In this document: one piece after another, positions 25,553-34,356 of the stretch | Position numbering within the stretch: position 1 is the stretch's first letter | How the letters are laid out: each line of letters begins with the position of its first letter | NCBI GenBank assembly: GCA_036556265.1 | Contig: DATBJU010000033.1 | Coordinates: 1 to 39,988, forward strand | Direction: 5' to 3' | DNA from: JAUSIF01 sp036556265 | GTDB taxonomy: Bacteria > Pseudomonadota > Alphaproteobacteria > Rhizobiales > Xanthobacteraceae | Length of the DNA: 39,988 nucleotides | The notes under the pieces: generated by a model | Databases searched by the model: none | What the model was told of the DNA's origin: nothing | Seen by the model: only the letters and a program-made list of their open reading frames with translations | Translations under genes and position numbers: made by a program

Positions 25553-26569
25553 ATGCGTCCGCTCGCATTGACGCTCGGCGAGCCGGCGGGCATCGGACCC
25601 GATCTCGCGCTCGACTTGTGGACGCGCCGTAAAGCGCTGCGTGTGCCGCCGTTCGTGCTGTTCGGCGATCCCGCGTTTCTTGCGGCGCGGGCGAAGCAGC
25701 TCCGGCTCGAGGTGAAGATCGTGACGGCGGCGGCGAAGGACGCGGCGGCGCAGTTCGCGACGGCGCTTCCCGTGGAGCCCATCGGGATCAACGTCACGGC
25801 GGCCCCCGGCAAACCGGACCGCACGAGTGCAGCGTGCGCGCGGGAGGCGATCGAACAAGGCGTGGCAATGGTCATGCGCGGCGAGGCCGCGGCACTCGTG
25901 ACCAATCCGATCGCCAAGTCCGTCATGCAGCAGGCTGGTTTTCGGTTTCCCGGCCACACCGAGTTCCTTGCCGAGCTCTCCGTGCGGTCCGGAATCAAGC
26001 CGCCGCGGCCGGTAATGCTGATCTGGAGCGAGGAGCTTGCCGTCGTGCCGGTCACGATCCACGTGCCGCTCGCGGAGGTACCGCGTCTCCTCTCGACGGA
26101 ACTGATCGTGGAAACCGGCCGCATCGTCGCGCGCGATTTTGCGCGGCGGTTCGGCATCGCGCGGCCGCGCATCGCGGTGTGCGGGCTCAATCCACATGCC
26201 GGCGAGCAGGGCATGCTCGGCCGCGAGGAGCGGGACGTGATTGCGCCCGCGATCGAGCTTCTCAGGGCGGAGGGCGTCGCCGCGAGCGGCCCCTACGCCG
26301 CGGACAGCCTGTTCCATCGCGAAGCGCGGCGCCGCTACGACGTCGCGCTCGGCATGTATCACGATCAGGTGCTTGCGCCGGTGAAGACGCTCGCCTTCGA
26401 GCGCGCTGTGAATGTCACGCTCGGCCTGCCGCTCGTGCGCACTTCGCCCGACCACGGCACCGCGTTCGATCTTGCCGGAACAGGAAAGGCCGACCCGTCG
26501 AGCCTGCTCGCGGCCCTCAAGCTCGCGCAACGCCTCGCCGAAGTGGAATCCGTGGCTCCGGCAAAATGA
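25553..26569 (+). CDS. pdxA: 4-hydroxythreonine-4-phosphate dehydrogenase
   Basis: PdxA oxidises 4-phosphohydroxy-L-threonine in DXP-dependent pyridoxal phosphate synthesis. The 338-residue protein begins MRPLALTLGEPAGIGPDL and shows the metal/substrate histidine motifs GHTEFLAEL, NPHAGEQGMLG and MYHDQVLAPVK, and the late segment LPLVRTSPDHGTAFDLAG. It starts 10 bases after the SurA-like gene, and its stop overlaps the rsmA start in ATGA. Confidence 0.96.
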   Translation: MRPLALTLGEPAGIGPDLALDLWTRRKALRVPPFVLFGDPAFLAARAKQLRLEVKIVTAAAKDAAAQFATALPVEPIGINVTAAPGKPDRTSAACAREAIEQGVAMVMRGEAAALVTNPIAKSVMQQAGFRFPGHTEFLAELSVRSGIKPPRPVMLIWSEELAVVPVTIHVPLAEVPRLLSTELIVETGRIVARDFARRFGIARPRIAVCGLNPHAGEQGMLGREERDVIAPAIELLRAEGVAASGPYAADSLFHREARRRYDVALGMYHDQVLAPVKTLAFERAVNVTLGLPLVRTSPDHGTAFDLAGTGKADPSSLLAALKLAQRLAEVESVAPAK

Positions 26570-27417
26570 CCACCGCCGACGAGTTGCCGCCGTTGCGCGA
26601 GGTGATCCGCCGGCACGGGCTGTCGGCGCGCAAGTCGTTGGGGCAGAATTTTCTGCTCGATCTCAACCTTACCGGACGGATCGCGCGCGCTGCGGGTCCG
26701 CTCGAGGGCATCACCGTCGTCGAGGTCGGACCGGGCCCGGGCGGGCTCACGCGCGCACTGCTGGCAAACGGCGCGAGCCGCGTGATCGCGATCGAGCGCG
26801 ACGAGCGCTGCGTGGACGCGCTCGGCGAAATCGCAGCGGCTTATCCGGGGCGGGTGCAAATCATCGTGGACGACGCGCTCGCGACCGACGTGCGCCCGCA
26901 CCTGCGCGACGGACGCGGCCGCGTCGTCGCGAACCTCCCCTACAACATCGCGACCGCCCTCCTCGTGAAATGGCTCAGCGAGGAACCCTGGCCGCCGTGG
27001 TTCGACCGCCTCGTGCTGATGTTCCAGCGGGAAGTCGCCGAGCGCATCGTCGCGGCGCCCGGATCGAAGACCTACGGCCGCCTCTCGGTGCTCACGCAGT
27101 GGCGCAGCGAGCCGAAGATCCTGTTCGACGTGAATGCGAGCGCATTCGTCCCGCCCCCGAAAGTGAAGTCTTCGCTCGTGCAATTGATCCCGCGCGCGGC
27201 TCCCCTCGACTGCGACCGCCGCGTGCTTGAGCGAGTGACGGAAGCCGCGTTCGGCCAGCGGCGCAAGATGCTGCGGCAAAGCCTGCGCTCGCTCGGCGTC
27301 GATGCCGGCGCGCTGCTCGCCGCGGCCAGCATCGAGCCGACGCGACGCGCAGAGGAATTGTCGATCGCGGAGTTCGCTGGACTCGCGAACGCATTCACGT
27401 TTATCGCTGGCGCCTGA
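26566..27417 (+). CDS. rsmA: 16S rRNA (adenine1518/1519-N6)-dimethyltransferase
   Basis: RsmA (KsgA) dimethylates two adjacent adenines near the 3' end of 16S rRNA during late 30S assembly. The 283-residue protein contains SLGQNFLLDLNL, SAM motif I VEVGPGPGGLT, IAIERDERC and the catalytic NLPYNIAT. The frame opens far upstream, but ATG 26566 overlaps the pdxA stop and gives the standard start. It ends the LPS/maturation operon; the dehydrogenase follows after 15 bases. Confidence 0.96.
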   Translation: MTTADELPPLREVIRRHGLSARKSLGQNFLLDLNLTGRIARAAGPLEGITVVEVGPGPGGLTRALLANGASRVIAIERDERCVDALGEIAAAYPGRVQIIVDDALATDVRPHLRDGRGRVVANLPYNIATALLVKWLSEEPWPPWFDRLVLMFQREVAERIVAAPGSKTYGRLSVLTQWRSEPKILFDVNASAFVPPPKVKSSLVQLIPRAAPLDCDRRVLERVTEAAFGQRRKMLRQSLRSLGVDAGALLAAASIEPTRRAEELSIAEFAGLANAFTFIAGA

Positions 27418-27432
27418 TCTCGGAGGCGCCCG

Positions 27433-28491
27433 ATGGCCAAGGTCGTTCGCCAGGCGTTCGCGAACTACAACGTTCCGCTCAGCGAAACGGTGAGCGAGTT
27501 GCCGGTGCCGCGCGGCACGGAAGTGCTCGTGCGCGTCGGCCATTGCGGCGTCTGTCACTCGGACCTGCACCTGCACGACGGCTACTTCGACCTCGGCGCC
27601 GGCCGGAAGCTCAATCTCGCCGGCGGGCAGCCGTTGCCGTTCACCCTCGGCCACGAAATCGAAGGCGCGATCGAGAGCGCGGGACCGGACGCGGCGGACG
27701 CGAAGCCGGGCCGCCGCGTCGTGGTCTATCCCTGGATCGGCTGCGGCAACTGCCCGCTATGCAAACGCGGCGACGAGCATCTTTGCGCCAAGCCGCGGCA
27801 GATCGGCATTCAGGTCGATGGCGGCTATGCGAGCCACGTGCTCGTGCCGCATCCGCGCTATCTCCTCGACTACGACCCGATCCCGCCCGCGGTCGCCGGC
27901 ACCTACATGTGCTCGGGCGTCACCGCCTATTCGTCGATCGCGAAGCTCGGGCGCGTGCCCGAGGAGGCGCCGCTGCTGCTCGTCGGCCTTGGCGGCGTCG
28001 GGCTGATGGCGCTGGCTTTCCTGCTCGCGCACACGAAGCACCCGCCGCTCGTCGCTGACATCGACGAGAAGAAACGCGCGCTCGCGCTTCAGCGTGGAGC
28101 TTCGGCGGCATTCGATCCAAGCGATCCGGGCGCGCGCAAGGCCGTGGTCGCCGCAGCCGGCGGGGGCGTCGCGGGTGCCGTCGATTTCGCCGGCACCGAA
28201 CAGTCGGTCGCATTCGCGCTCGGCACGCTGGGCAAGGGCGGGCGGCTCGTGATCGCGGGCCTGATCGGCGGACAGCTGAATTTTCCGATTCCGTCGCTGC
28301 CGCTGCGCGGGATTTCCATCGAGGGCAACTACGTAGGCTCGCTCGCGGAAGCGAAGGAGATGCTCGAGATCGTGCGCGCCGGGCGTGTGGCGCCGATCCC
28401 GATCACGGTGCGCCCGCTCGCCGAGGCGCAGGCCGCGCTCGACGATCTGCGGGGCGGCCGCGTCGTCGGAAGGCAGGTGCTGGTGCCGTAG
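27433..28491 (+). CDS. Zinc-dependent alcohol dehydrogenase (MDR family)
   Basis: The 352-residue medium-chain dehydrogenase has the catalytic zinc site C38 (GHCGVCHSD) with H74/E75 (TLGHEIEG), the structural zinc cysteines 104, 107, 110 and 118 (WIGCGNCPLCKRGDEHLC) and the nucleotide fold GLGGVGLMAL. The acidic residue in VADIDEKK, at the end of the second strand, favours NAD over NADP (family rule). Substrate unknown. It sits 15 bases after rsmA and GGAGG is a good ribosome-binding site (before ATG 27433), so it may be read through from the rsmA operon; function seems unrelated. Confidence 0.9.
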   Translation: MAKVVRQAFANYNVPLSETVSELPVPRGTEVLVRVGHCGVCHSDLHLHDGYFDLGAGRKLNLAGGQPLPFTLGHEIEGAIESAGPDAADAKPGRRVVVYPWIGCGNCPLCKRGDEHLCAKPRQIGIQVDGGYASHVLVPHPRYLLDYDPIPPAVAGTYMCSGVTAYSSIAKLGRVPEEAPLLLVGLGGVGLMALAFLLAHTKHPPLVADIDEKKRALALQRGASAAFDPSDPGARKAVVAAAGGGVAGAVDFAGTEQSVAFALGTLGKGGRLVIAGLIGGQLNFPIPSLPLRGISIEGNYVGSLAEAKEMLEIVRAGRVAPIPITVRPLAEAQAALDDLRGGRVVGRQVLVP

Positions 28492-28503
28492 GTCCACGGT
28501 ACC

Positions 28504-28585
28504 GTAGCCCGGATGGAGTGAAGCGAAATCCGGGGGCTAAGCCGCGAGGCCGATCCCGCATTCCGCTTCGCTCCATGCGGGCTAC
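28504..28585 (-). repeat. GTAGCCCG palindromic repeat, family A, copy 3 (reverse orientation)
   Basis: The 82-base element has the halves swapped relative to copies 1 and 2: left CCCGGAT...ATCCGGG, right CCCGCAT...ATGCGGG. This equals the same element inserted in the other orientation, with a middle spacer about 10 bases longer. It lies between the convergent dehydrogenase and gmk genes. Confidence 0.87.
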
Positions 28586-28592
28586 GAGAGAG

Positions 28593-29360
28593 TCAGCGCA
28601 GCGAAACGAGGTCCGACTTCAGCTTCCGCACAAGCTCACCGAGCTGCGGCTGCTTCTCCCGCCGGACCTTGTCCGCGGCGGCCGCCATTTCACCGGACAT
28701 CCGGCCGGAAGTTCGGCGGCGCCGCTCGGTCGCGAGGATCGACTTCAGCGCACGGAACGAACGATCCAGGTCCTCGTTGACGATCACGTAGTCGTATTCC
28801 TTCCAGTGATCGAGCTCGTCGACCGCGTTGCGCAGGCGCTCGCGGATGATCTCCTGGTTATCCTCGGCGCGGCGCGCAAGGCGCGCATTCAGCTCGTCGG
28901 CGGAAGGCGGCAGCACGAACACGCTCACCACATCCTTCGGTGCGGCGTCGGCGAGTTGCTGCGTTCCCTGCCAGTCGATGTCGAACAGCATGTCCTTGCC
29001 GGCGCGCAGGAACTTCTCCACCGGCGCGCGCGGCGTGCCGTAGCCGTTGCCGTGCACCTCGGCCCACTCCATGAGTTCGCCGCCCTTCGCCATCGCGTCG
29101 AATTTCCTGCGATCGATGAAGAAGTAATGCCGCCCTTCGATCTCGCTCGCGCGCTTGGGTCGCGTCGTGACCGAGACGGAAAGCTCCACGTTCTTCTTCT
29201 CATCCTCGAGCAGCATGCGCGTGAGCGTGGTCTTGCCGGCGCCTGAGGGCGAGGAGAGCACGAGCATAAGGCCGCGGCGGCGCGGCGGCGCGCGCTTGCC
29301 ACCCTTAGCCCGTCTTGCGGCGGCCTTCTTGCGCGCGACCTTTTTCTTCGCCCGCTTCAT
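28593..29360 (-). CDS. gmk: Guanylate kinase with basic N-terminal extension
   Basis: Gmk phosphorylates GMP to GDP. The core has the P-loop SSPSGAGKTTL (K43) and GMP-binding segments SVTTRPKRASEIEGRHYFF and EWAEVHGNGYGTPRAPVE. At 255 residues it is about 40 longer than typical. The first 30 residues are almost entirely Lys, Arg and Ala (MKRAKKKVARKKAAARRAKG...). This start is supported because its ATG overlaps the yicC stop. A later start at 29267 (MLVLSSPSG) would remove the extension but breaks the coupling. The C-terminal 50 residues are also basic. Confidence 0.93.
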   Translation of the reverse strand: MKRAKKKVARKKAAARRAKGGKRAPPRRRGLMLVLSSPSGAGKTTLTRMLLEDEKKNVELSVSVTTRPKRASEIEGRHYFFIDRRKFDAMAKGGELMEWAEVHGNGYGTPRAPVEKFLRAGKDMLFDIDWQGTQQLADAAPKDVVSVFVLPPSADELNARLARRAEDNQEIIRERLRNAVDELDHWKEYDYVIVNEDLDRSFRALKSILATERRRRTSGRMSGEMAAAADKVRREKQPQLGELVRKLKSDLVSLR

Positions 29361-30244
29361 TCGAGGTTTTGCACCTGCTCGCGGAACTGGTCGACCACCG
29401 CCTTCAGCTCGAGACCGATCGCGGTGAGCGAAGCGTCGCTCGCCTTGGCGCAGAGCGTATTCGCTTCGCGGTTAAACTCCTGCGCGAGGAAGTCGAGCCG
29501 GCGGCCGACCGCGCCCCCGTCCTTGATGAGATTGCGCGCCGCCGCAACGTGCGCCGTCAGGCGGTCGATCTCCTCGCGCACGTCGACCTTGGTCGCAATC
29601 AAGAGCGCCTCCTGGTGCAGCCGGTCGGGATCGAACTTCTCGCTGGTCTCCAGGAGCGCCTTCACCTGCTCGGCGAGCCGGGCGCGGATCGCATCCGGTG
29701 TGCGGGCGGGCGAACGCTCCGCCGCGGCGGTGAGCTTCGCGATCTCCTCGAGGCGCGCGGAAAGAATCCGTGCGAGCGCCTCGCCCTCGCGGCGCCGCGC
29801 CGCCACGAGATCCTTGAGCGCGGCATCGAAGCCCGCGGTCACGGCGGCCTCCGCGGCGCGGCGCTCGTCTTCGCCTTCCTCCGCATCGACGACCTCGATC
29901 ACGCCCTTGAGGCCGAGGATGCCGTCCACGGTCGGCGGCTGCGCCTTCGCGCGCTTCGCGACCGATCGCATCGTGTCGAGGACGGCGCTGAGCACCTCTT
30001 CGTTCACCCGCACGACGGGCGCACCGCCCTCGCGCTTGATTTCGAGCGTCGCGGAGACCGCGCCGCGCGCAAGCGAGCGCGCGGCACTCGCGCGGATCGC
30101 CGGTTCGATCGCGTCCCAGCCGGGCGGGAACCGCAGGCGCAGGTCGAGGCCCTTGGAGTTGACCGACCTGATCTCCCAGGTCCAGCCGTAGGCGCCCGCG
30201 CTGCCGTGGGCGCGGGCGAATCCGGTCATGCTCGCAAGCGACAT
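29357..30244 (-). CDS. YicC family endoribonuclease-like protein
   Basis: YicC proteins are linked to RNA decay; a member has been described as an endoribonuclease acting on small RNA. The 295-residue protein begins MSLASMTGFARA, as in the family, and carries EIRSVNSKGLDLRLRFP near the N-terminus and RLDFLAQEFNREANTLCAK near the C-terminus; a long helical middle (about 110-220) is predicted. The frame runs to 30349, but the family start is the ATG at 30244. The stop overlaps gmk, and the yicC-gmk pair is common. Confidence 0.9.
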   Translation of the reverse strand: MSLASMTGFARAHGSAGAYGWTWEIRSVNSKGLDLRLRFPPGWDAIEPAIRASAARSLARGAVSATLEIKREGGAPVVRVNEEVLSAVLDTMRSVAKRAKAQPPTVDGILGLKGVIEVVDAEEGEDERRAAEAAVTAGFDAALKDLVAARRREGEALARILSARLEEIAKLTAAAERSPARTPDAIRARLAEQVKALLETSEKFDPDRLHQEALLIATKVDVREEIDRLTAHVAAARNLIKDGGAVGRRLDFLAQEFNREANTLCAKASDASLTAIGLELKAVVDQFREQVQNLE

Positions 30245-30354
30245 CGCGGAGATTCCGAAGCGACGGGAAGGCGCGCGGACCTTAGTCGGGTGCAGGCGCG
30301 CTCTCAAGCCATCCGTCATCACCGGGGCTCGGCGGCCCGGTGATGACAAAATTG

Positions 30355-31620
30355 CTACTGCGTCCTGCTGCCCTTTTCCGTCTGGCCGGTGCGCTTGGCG
30401 GCCGGCGACGGGGCGGGCTTCTGCCCGGCGGTCGGGGCGGGATTGAGCAGCGCCGGGTCGGGAGGCGGCGGCTGCTGCGCGCCCGCCGTCGCCTGCTCCT
30501 TCTGATAGTCGCGCCAGCGCGCCACGTTCTTGAGATGCTGATCATAGCTCGCCGCGAACACGTGGCCGCCCGAGCCGTCGGCGACGAAATAGAGCTCCTT
30601 CGTGCGCGAGGGATTGGCGACCGCCTCGAGCGAGGCGCGGCCGGGATTGGCGATCGGTCCCGGCGGCAGCCCATCGATCAGATAGGTGTTGTAGGGGGTC
30701 GGCCGATCCACGTCGTCCCGCGTCAGCGGGCGTCCGAGCGCGCCCTTGCCGCCGACCATGCCGTAGATGATCGTGGGGTCCGACTGCAGCCGCATCCTCC
30801 GGTTCAGCCGGTTGATGAACACGGCGGCGACGCGCGTACGCTCGTCAGCCTTGGCAGTCTCTTTCTCGACAATCGAAGCGAGCGTGACGAGCTGCTCCGG
30901 CGTCTTCACCGGAACGTCCGGCGCGCGGCGTTCCCACACCTCCTGCAGCACGCGGCTGTGGGCGGCGCTCATGCGGGCGAGCAGATGCTGGCGCGACGTT
31001 CCGCGCATCACCTTGTAGCTCTCGGGGAGCAGCGTGCCCTCGCGCGGGATCTCGCGCAGCTCGCCGGTCAGCACGTCGCTTTCGAGAAGCCGTTGCACGA
31101 TCTGCTCGCTCGTCAATCCTTCGGCGATCGTGACCAGATGCAGGATCGATTTGCCCTCGACCAGGGTCTCGAGCACCTCGCGCATGCTCACGCGCGCATC
31201 GAACAGGTATTCGCCGGCCTTGAGCTCGCCGGTCGAGCGCGTGAGCAGCGCCGCGGTCACGAACACGAACGGCGTGTCGATGATCCGCTCGCGACGCAGG
31301 AGCTCGGCGATCGCGCGCACGCCGGAATCGCGCGGGATCACCACCGAGCGCTCGCGGTCGAGCGGCCCCGGTGCGTCGAACATGCCCTTGCCCACGTAGA
31401 CGAACGCGCCGATCGCGATGACGGCGAGAAAGACGATTGTAATCAGCGCGTTGCCGATCACGACCAGCGGATGACGCGCGCGCCGCGAGGGCGGCGGCGG
31501 CATGCGCTCGGGGGCGATTGCCTGGCGCGGGCTGCGCGGGTGCACGGGTCGGCGTGCCTCTTCGCCCGGCGGCTGCGCGGCGCGCGGCGGCATCCCTTGT
31601 CTGTTCCGTTCGTCGGCCAT
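30355..31620 (-). CDS. mltG: Endolytic murein transglycosylase MltG (YceG)
   Basis: MltG cuts newly made glycan strands and so sets peptidoglycan chain length. The 421-residue protein has a proline/arginine-rich cytoplasmic head (1-50), one membrane helix (about 51-72), a LysM-like module and the YceG catalytic domain with E252 in LASIVEKETAK, followed by NRLNRRMRLQSDPTIIYG and TPYNTYLIDGLPPGPIANPG. The tail after about 375 is low-complexity (Gln, Pro, Lys). It lies between fabF and yicC. Confidence 0.94.
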   Translation of the reverse strand: MADERNRQGMPPRAAQPPGEEARRPVHPRSPRQAIAPERMPPPPSRRARHPLVVIGNALITIVFLAVIAIGAFVYVGKGMFDAPGPLDRERSVVIPRDSGVRAIAELLRRERIIDTPFVFVTAALLTRSTGELKAGEYLFDARVSMREVLETLVEGKSILHLVTIAEGLTSEQIVQRLLESDVLTGELREIPREGTLLPESYKVMRGTSRQHLLARMSAAHSRVLQEVWERRAPDVPVKTPEQLVTLASIVEKETAKADERTRVAAVFINRLNRRMRLQSDPTIIYGMVGGKGALGRPLTRDDVDRPTPYNTYLIDGLPPGPIANPGRASLEAVANPSRTKELYFVADGSGGHVFAASYDQHLKNVARWRDYQKEQATAGAQQPPPPDPALLNPAPTAGQKPAPSPAAKRTGQTEKGSRTQ

Positions 31621-31724
31621 CGCTTTTTACAGTCGCCCAGAAGGGGGAACCGTGCGAGCCGGCGGCTCGCCGCAGGCGCCCAACGATCTTATTGGATAAT
31701 ATGGCGAAAACCGAGCGCTGGCGA

Positions 31725-32990
31725 TCACGTTGTCACGCGCCGGAACACGAGTGACGCATTCGTGCCGCCGAAGCCGAACGAGTTCGACAGCACCGTGTCG
31801 ACCTGCCGCTTCTGCGCCTTGTGCGGCACGAGGTCGATCGGCGTCTCGACCGACGGATTGTCCAGATTGATCGTCGGCGGCGCGATCTGATCGCGCATGG
31901 CGAGCAGCGAGAAGATCGCTTCCACCGCGCCCGCGGCACCGAGCAGGTGACCGATCATCGACTTTGTCGAGGACATCGTGATCTTGCCCGCCGCGTTACC
32001 GGCGAGGCGCTGTACGGCGTTCAGTTCGATCTCGTCGCCGAGCGGCGTCGAGGTGCCGTGCGCGTTGATGTAGTCGATCTCGGCCGGCGTGATGCCCGCG
32101 CGCTTGATCGCCGCCTGCATGCAGCGGAACGCGCCGTCGCCGTCAGGCGCCGGTGCGGTGATGTGATAGGCGTCGCCGGAAAGGCCGTAGCCGATCAGCT
32201 CGCCGTAGATCTTCGCGCCGCGCGCCCTGGCGTGCTCATACGCCTCGAGCACGACGACGCCCGCGCCCTCGCCCATCACGAAGCCGTCGCGGTCGCGATC
32301 GTAAGGACGCGAGGCCTTTTCCGGCGTGTCGTTGAACGAAGTCGAGAGCGCGCGCGAGGCGGCGAAGCCGGCGAGCGAAAGCCGGTTCACGGGCGATTCG
32401 GTTCCGCCCGCCACCATGACGTCGGCGTCGCCGAGCGCGATGAGGCGGCCCGCGTCGCCGATCGCGTGCGCGCCCGTGGAGCAGGCCGTAACGACCGCAT
32501 GGTTCGGACCCTTGAGGCCTTGCGCGATCGAGACATAGCCGCCCGCGAGGTTGATCAGCCGCCCGGGAATGAAGAACGGCGACACACGGCGCGGCCCGCG
32601 CTCCTTGAGCGTGATCGCGGTCTCGGCGATGCCTTCAATGCCGCCGATGCCCGAGCCGATCAGCACGCCGGAAGCGTTCTGCTCGTCGCTGCCCTTGGGG
32701 TGCCACTCCGCGTCGTCGAGCGCCTGCTTCGCGGCGGCCATCGCGAAAATGATGAAGTCGTCGACCTTGCGCTGTTCCTTCGGCTCCATCCACTGGTCGG
32801 GATTGAAGGTTCCGTCGGAGCCGTCGCCGCGCGGCACGACGCCGGCGATCTTGCAGGGTATGTCGGAGACGTCGAATGTCTCGATGCGGCGGGCGCCGCT
32901 CTTGCCCTGGAGGATGCGCTTCCAGGTGGTCTCGACGCCGCAGCCGAGTGGGCAAACCATGCCTAGCCCTGTGACGACGACGCGCCGCAT
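31725..32990 (-). CDS. fabF: 3-oxoacyl-ACP synthase II
   Basis: FabF condenses malonyl-ACP with acyl-ACP in fatty-acid elongation. The 421-residue protein has the Cys-His-His triad: C170 (VTACSTGAHAIG), H311 (INAHGTSTPLGD) and H348 (KSMIGHLLGAAG). The ATG at 32990 is preceded by AGGTGGAGG, better than the frame's first possible start at 33023, and gives the usual N-terminus MRRVVVTGLG. It follows acpP by 72 bases. Confidence 0.97.
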   Translation of the reverse strand: MRRVVVTGLGMVCPLGCGVETTWKRILQGKSGARRIETFDVSDIPCKIAGVVPRGDGSDGTFNPDQWMEPKEQRKVDDFIIFAMAAAKQALDDAEWHPKGSDEQNASGVLIGSGIGGIEGIAETAITLKERGPRRVSPFFIPGRLINLAGGYVSIAQGLKGPNHAVVTACSTGAHAIGDAGRLIALGDADVMVAGGTESPVNRLSLAGFAASRALSTSFNDTPEKASRPYDRDRDGFVMGEGAGVVVLEAYEHARARGAKIYGELIGYGLSGDAYHITAPAPDGDGAFRCMQAAIKRAGITPAEIDYINAHGTSTPLGDEIELNAVQRLAGNAAGKITMSSTKSMIGHLLGAAGAVEAIFSLLAMRDQIAPPTINLDNPSVETPIDLVPHKAQKRQVDTVLSNSFGFGGTNASLVFRRVTT

Positions 32991-33062
32991 CCGTGCCTCC
33001 ACCTGACCGGGGGCCGTCGCCACCGGCTTGGATCGGTTCCGCCCCTGGCCCTTGGATTTGGT

Positions 33063-33299
33063 TCAGGCCGCGTTCTTCTCGAGAAACTTCACGGCGTCCC
33101 CGACGGTCAAAATCGTTTCCGCGGCGTCGTCGGGGATTTCGCAGCCGAACTCTTCCTCGAAGGCCATGACCAGCTCGACGGTGTCCAGGCTGTCGGCGCC
33201 CAGATCGTCAATGAAGCTCGCCTTGTCGTTCACCTTCTCCGGGTCGACGCCCAGGTGCTCGACGACGATTTTCTTGACGCGCTCGGCTATGTCGCTCAT
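33063..33299 (-). CDS. acpP: Acyl carrier protein
   Basis: AcpP carries growing acyl chains on a 4'-phosphopantetheine arm. The 78-residue acidic protein has the attachment site S37 in DLGADSLDTVEL. Length and sequence are standard. It sits between fabG and fabF. Confidence 0.98.
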   Translation of the reverse strand: MSDIAERVKKIVVEHLGVDPEKVNDKASFIDDLGADSLDTVELVMAFEEEFGCEIPDDAAETILTVGDAVKFLEKNAA

Positions 33300-33460
33300 C
33301 GATTCACCCTGATCGGTCCGTCGTTGCTTATCATGCGCGCTCGCGAGCGGCGCGAAATTCGATTCCGTTGTTCGATTGCGGCCCCGCGAAGCGTTTCGTC
33401 GTTACCATACTGGAAAAGCCTTGGCTAGCGCATGGGCAGCGCCCAAGCCGTTGAAAACCC

Positions 33461-34198
33461 TCATATCATTGCCATCCCGCCGTTGACGTGCAGGGTCTGC
33501 CCCGTGACCCATGCGGCCTCGTCGGAGACGAGGTAGGCGACTGCCGCGGCGACGTCATCCGCCGTGCCGAGGCGGCCCATCGGCACCCGTTCGAGCAACG
33601 CCGTGCGCAGTTTTTCGTTCAACGCGTCGGTCATCGCGCTCTTCACGAAGCCGGGCGCGACACAGTTCACCGTGACACCGCGGCTCGCGACTTCATGGGC
33701 GAGCGACTTCGACATGCCGATCAGCCCGGCCTTCGCCGCCGTGTAGTTGCCCTGCCCGGGATTGCCGGTGAAGCCGACGATCGAGGTGATGCTGACGATC
33801 CGCCCGTAGCGGCGGCGCATCATCGGGTAGACGGCCGCCCGCGAAAGCCGGAAGGCCGCCGTCAGATTCACCGCGATCACCTTGTCCCAATCCTCGTCCT
33901 TGATGCGCACGAACAGCGCGTCGCGGTTCAGGCCTGCGTTGTTCACGAGGATGTCGACGCGCTCCATCGCCTTCTCCGCGGCGGGCACAAGCGCCTCGAC
34001 TTCGTCGGACTTCGCGAGGTCGCAGGGGAGCACATGCACGCGCGAGCCGAGCTCGGCGGCGAGCGCGTCGAGCGCCTCGCGGCGCGTTCCGGAAACGCCG
34101 ACCGCGACACCCTGCTTGTGCAGCGCGCGGACGATGCCGCCGCCGATCGAGCCGCTGGCGCCGGTGACGAGCGCCGTCTTGCCGGAAAGATCAAACAT
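33461..34198 (-). CDS. fabG: 3-oxoacyl-ACP reductase
   Basis: FabG reduces 3-oxoacyl-ACP with NADPH. The 245-residue short-chain dehydrogenase has the dinucleotide motif TGASGSIGGGI, the NNAG motif (VNNAGLNRD), and the catalytic Ser-Tyr-Lys set in SITSIVGFTGNPGQ and NYTAAKAGLIG. The C-terminus ends TLHVNGGMAMI. It lies between fabD and acpP. Confidence 0.97.
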   Translation of the reverse strand: MFDLSGKTALVTGASGSIGGGIVRALHKQGVAVGVSGTRREALDALAAELGSRVHVLPCDLAKSDEVEALVPAAEKAMERVDILVNNAGLNRDALFVRIKDEDWDKVIAVNLTAAFRLSRAAVYPMMRRRYGRIVSITSIVGFTGNPGQGNYTAAKAGLIGMSKSLAHEVASRGVTVNCVAPGFVKSAMTDALNEKLRTALLERVPMGRLGTADDVAAAVAYLVSDEAAWVTGQTLHVNGGMAMI

Positions 34199-34270
34199 TA
34201 CAGAGTCCTATTGCTTGTTCCTGGAGCCACACCCAAGGCCGCTGAGGTTTTGATTCAAGAATCCCCCACC

Positions 34271-34333
34271 CGCTCATTCCCGCGCAAGCGGGAATCCAGC
34301 AGCCGGGTCCCCGCTTGCGCGGGGACGAGCAGG
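34271..34333. repeat. Intergenic palindromic repeat, family B, copy 2
   Basis: Two perfect eight-base-pair hairpins lie side by side: ATTCCCGC-GCAA-GCGGGAAT and GTCCCCGC-TTGC-GCGGGGAC. They are also near complementary to each other. It is the compact form of the repeat at 907-1014 and lies in the 158-base gap between fabD and fabG. Confidence 0.78.
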
Positions 34334-34356
34334 AGAAGGCTTGCTCGAGCACTCCT

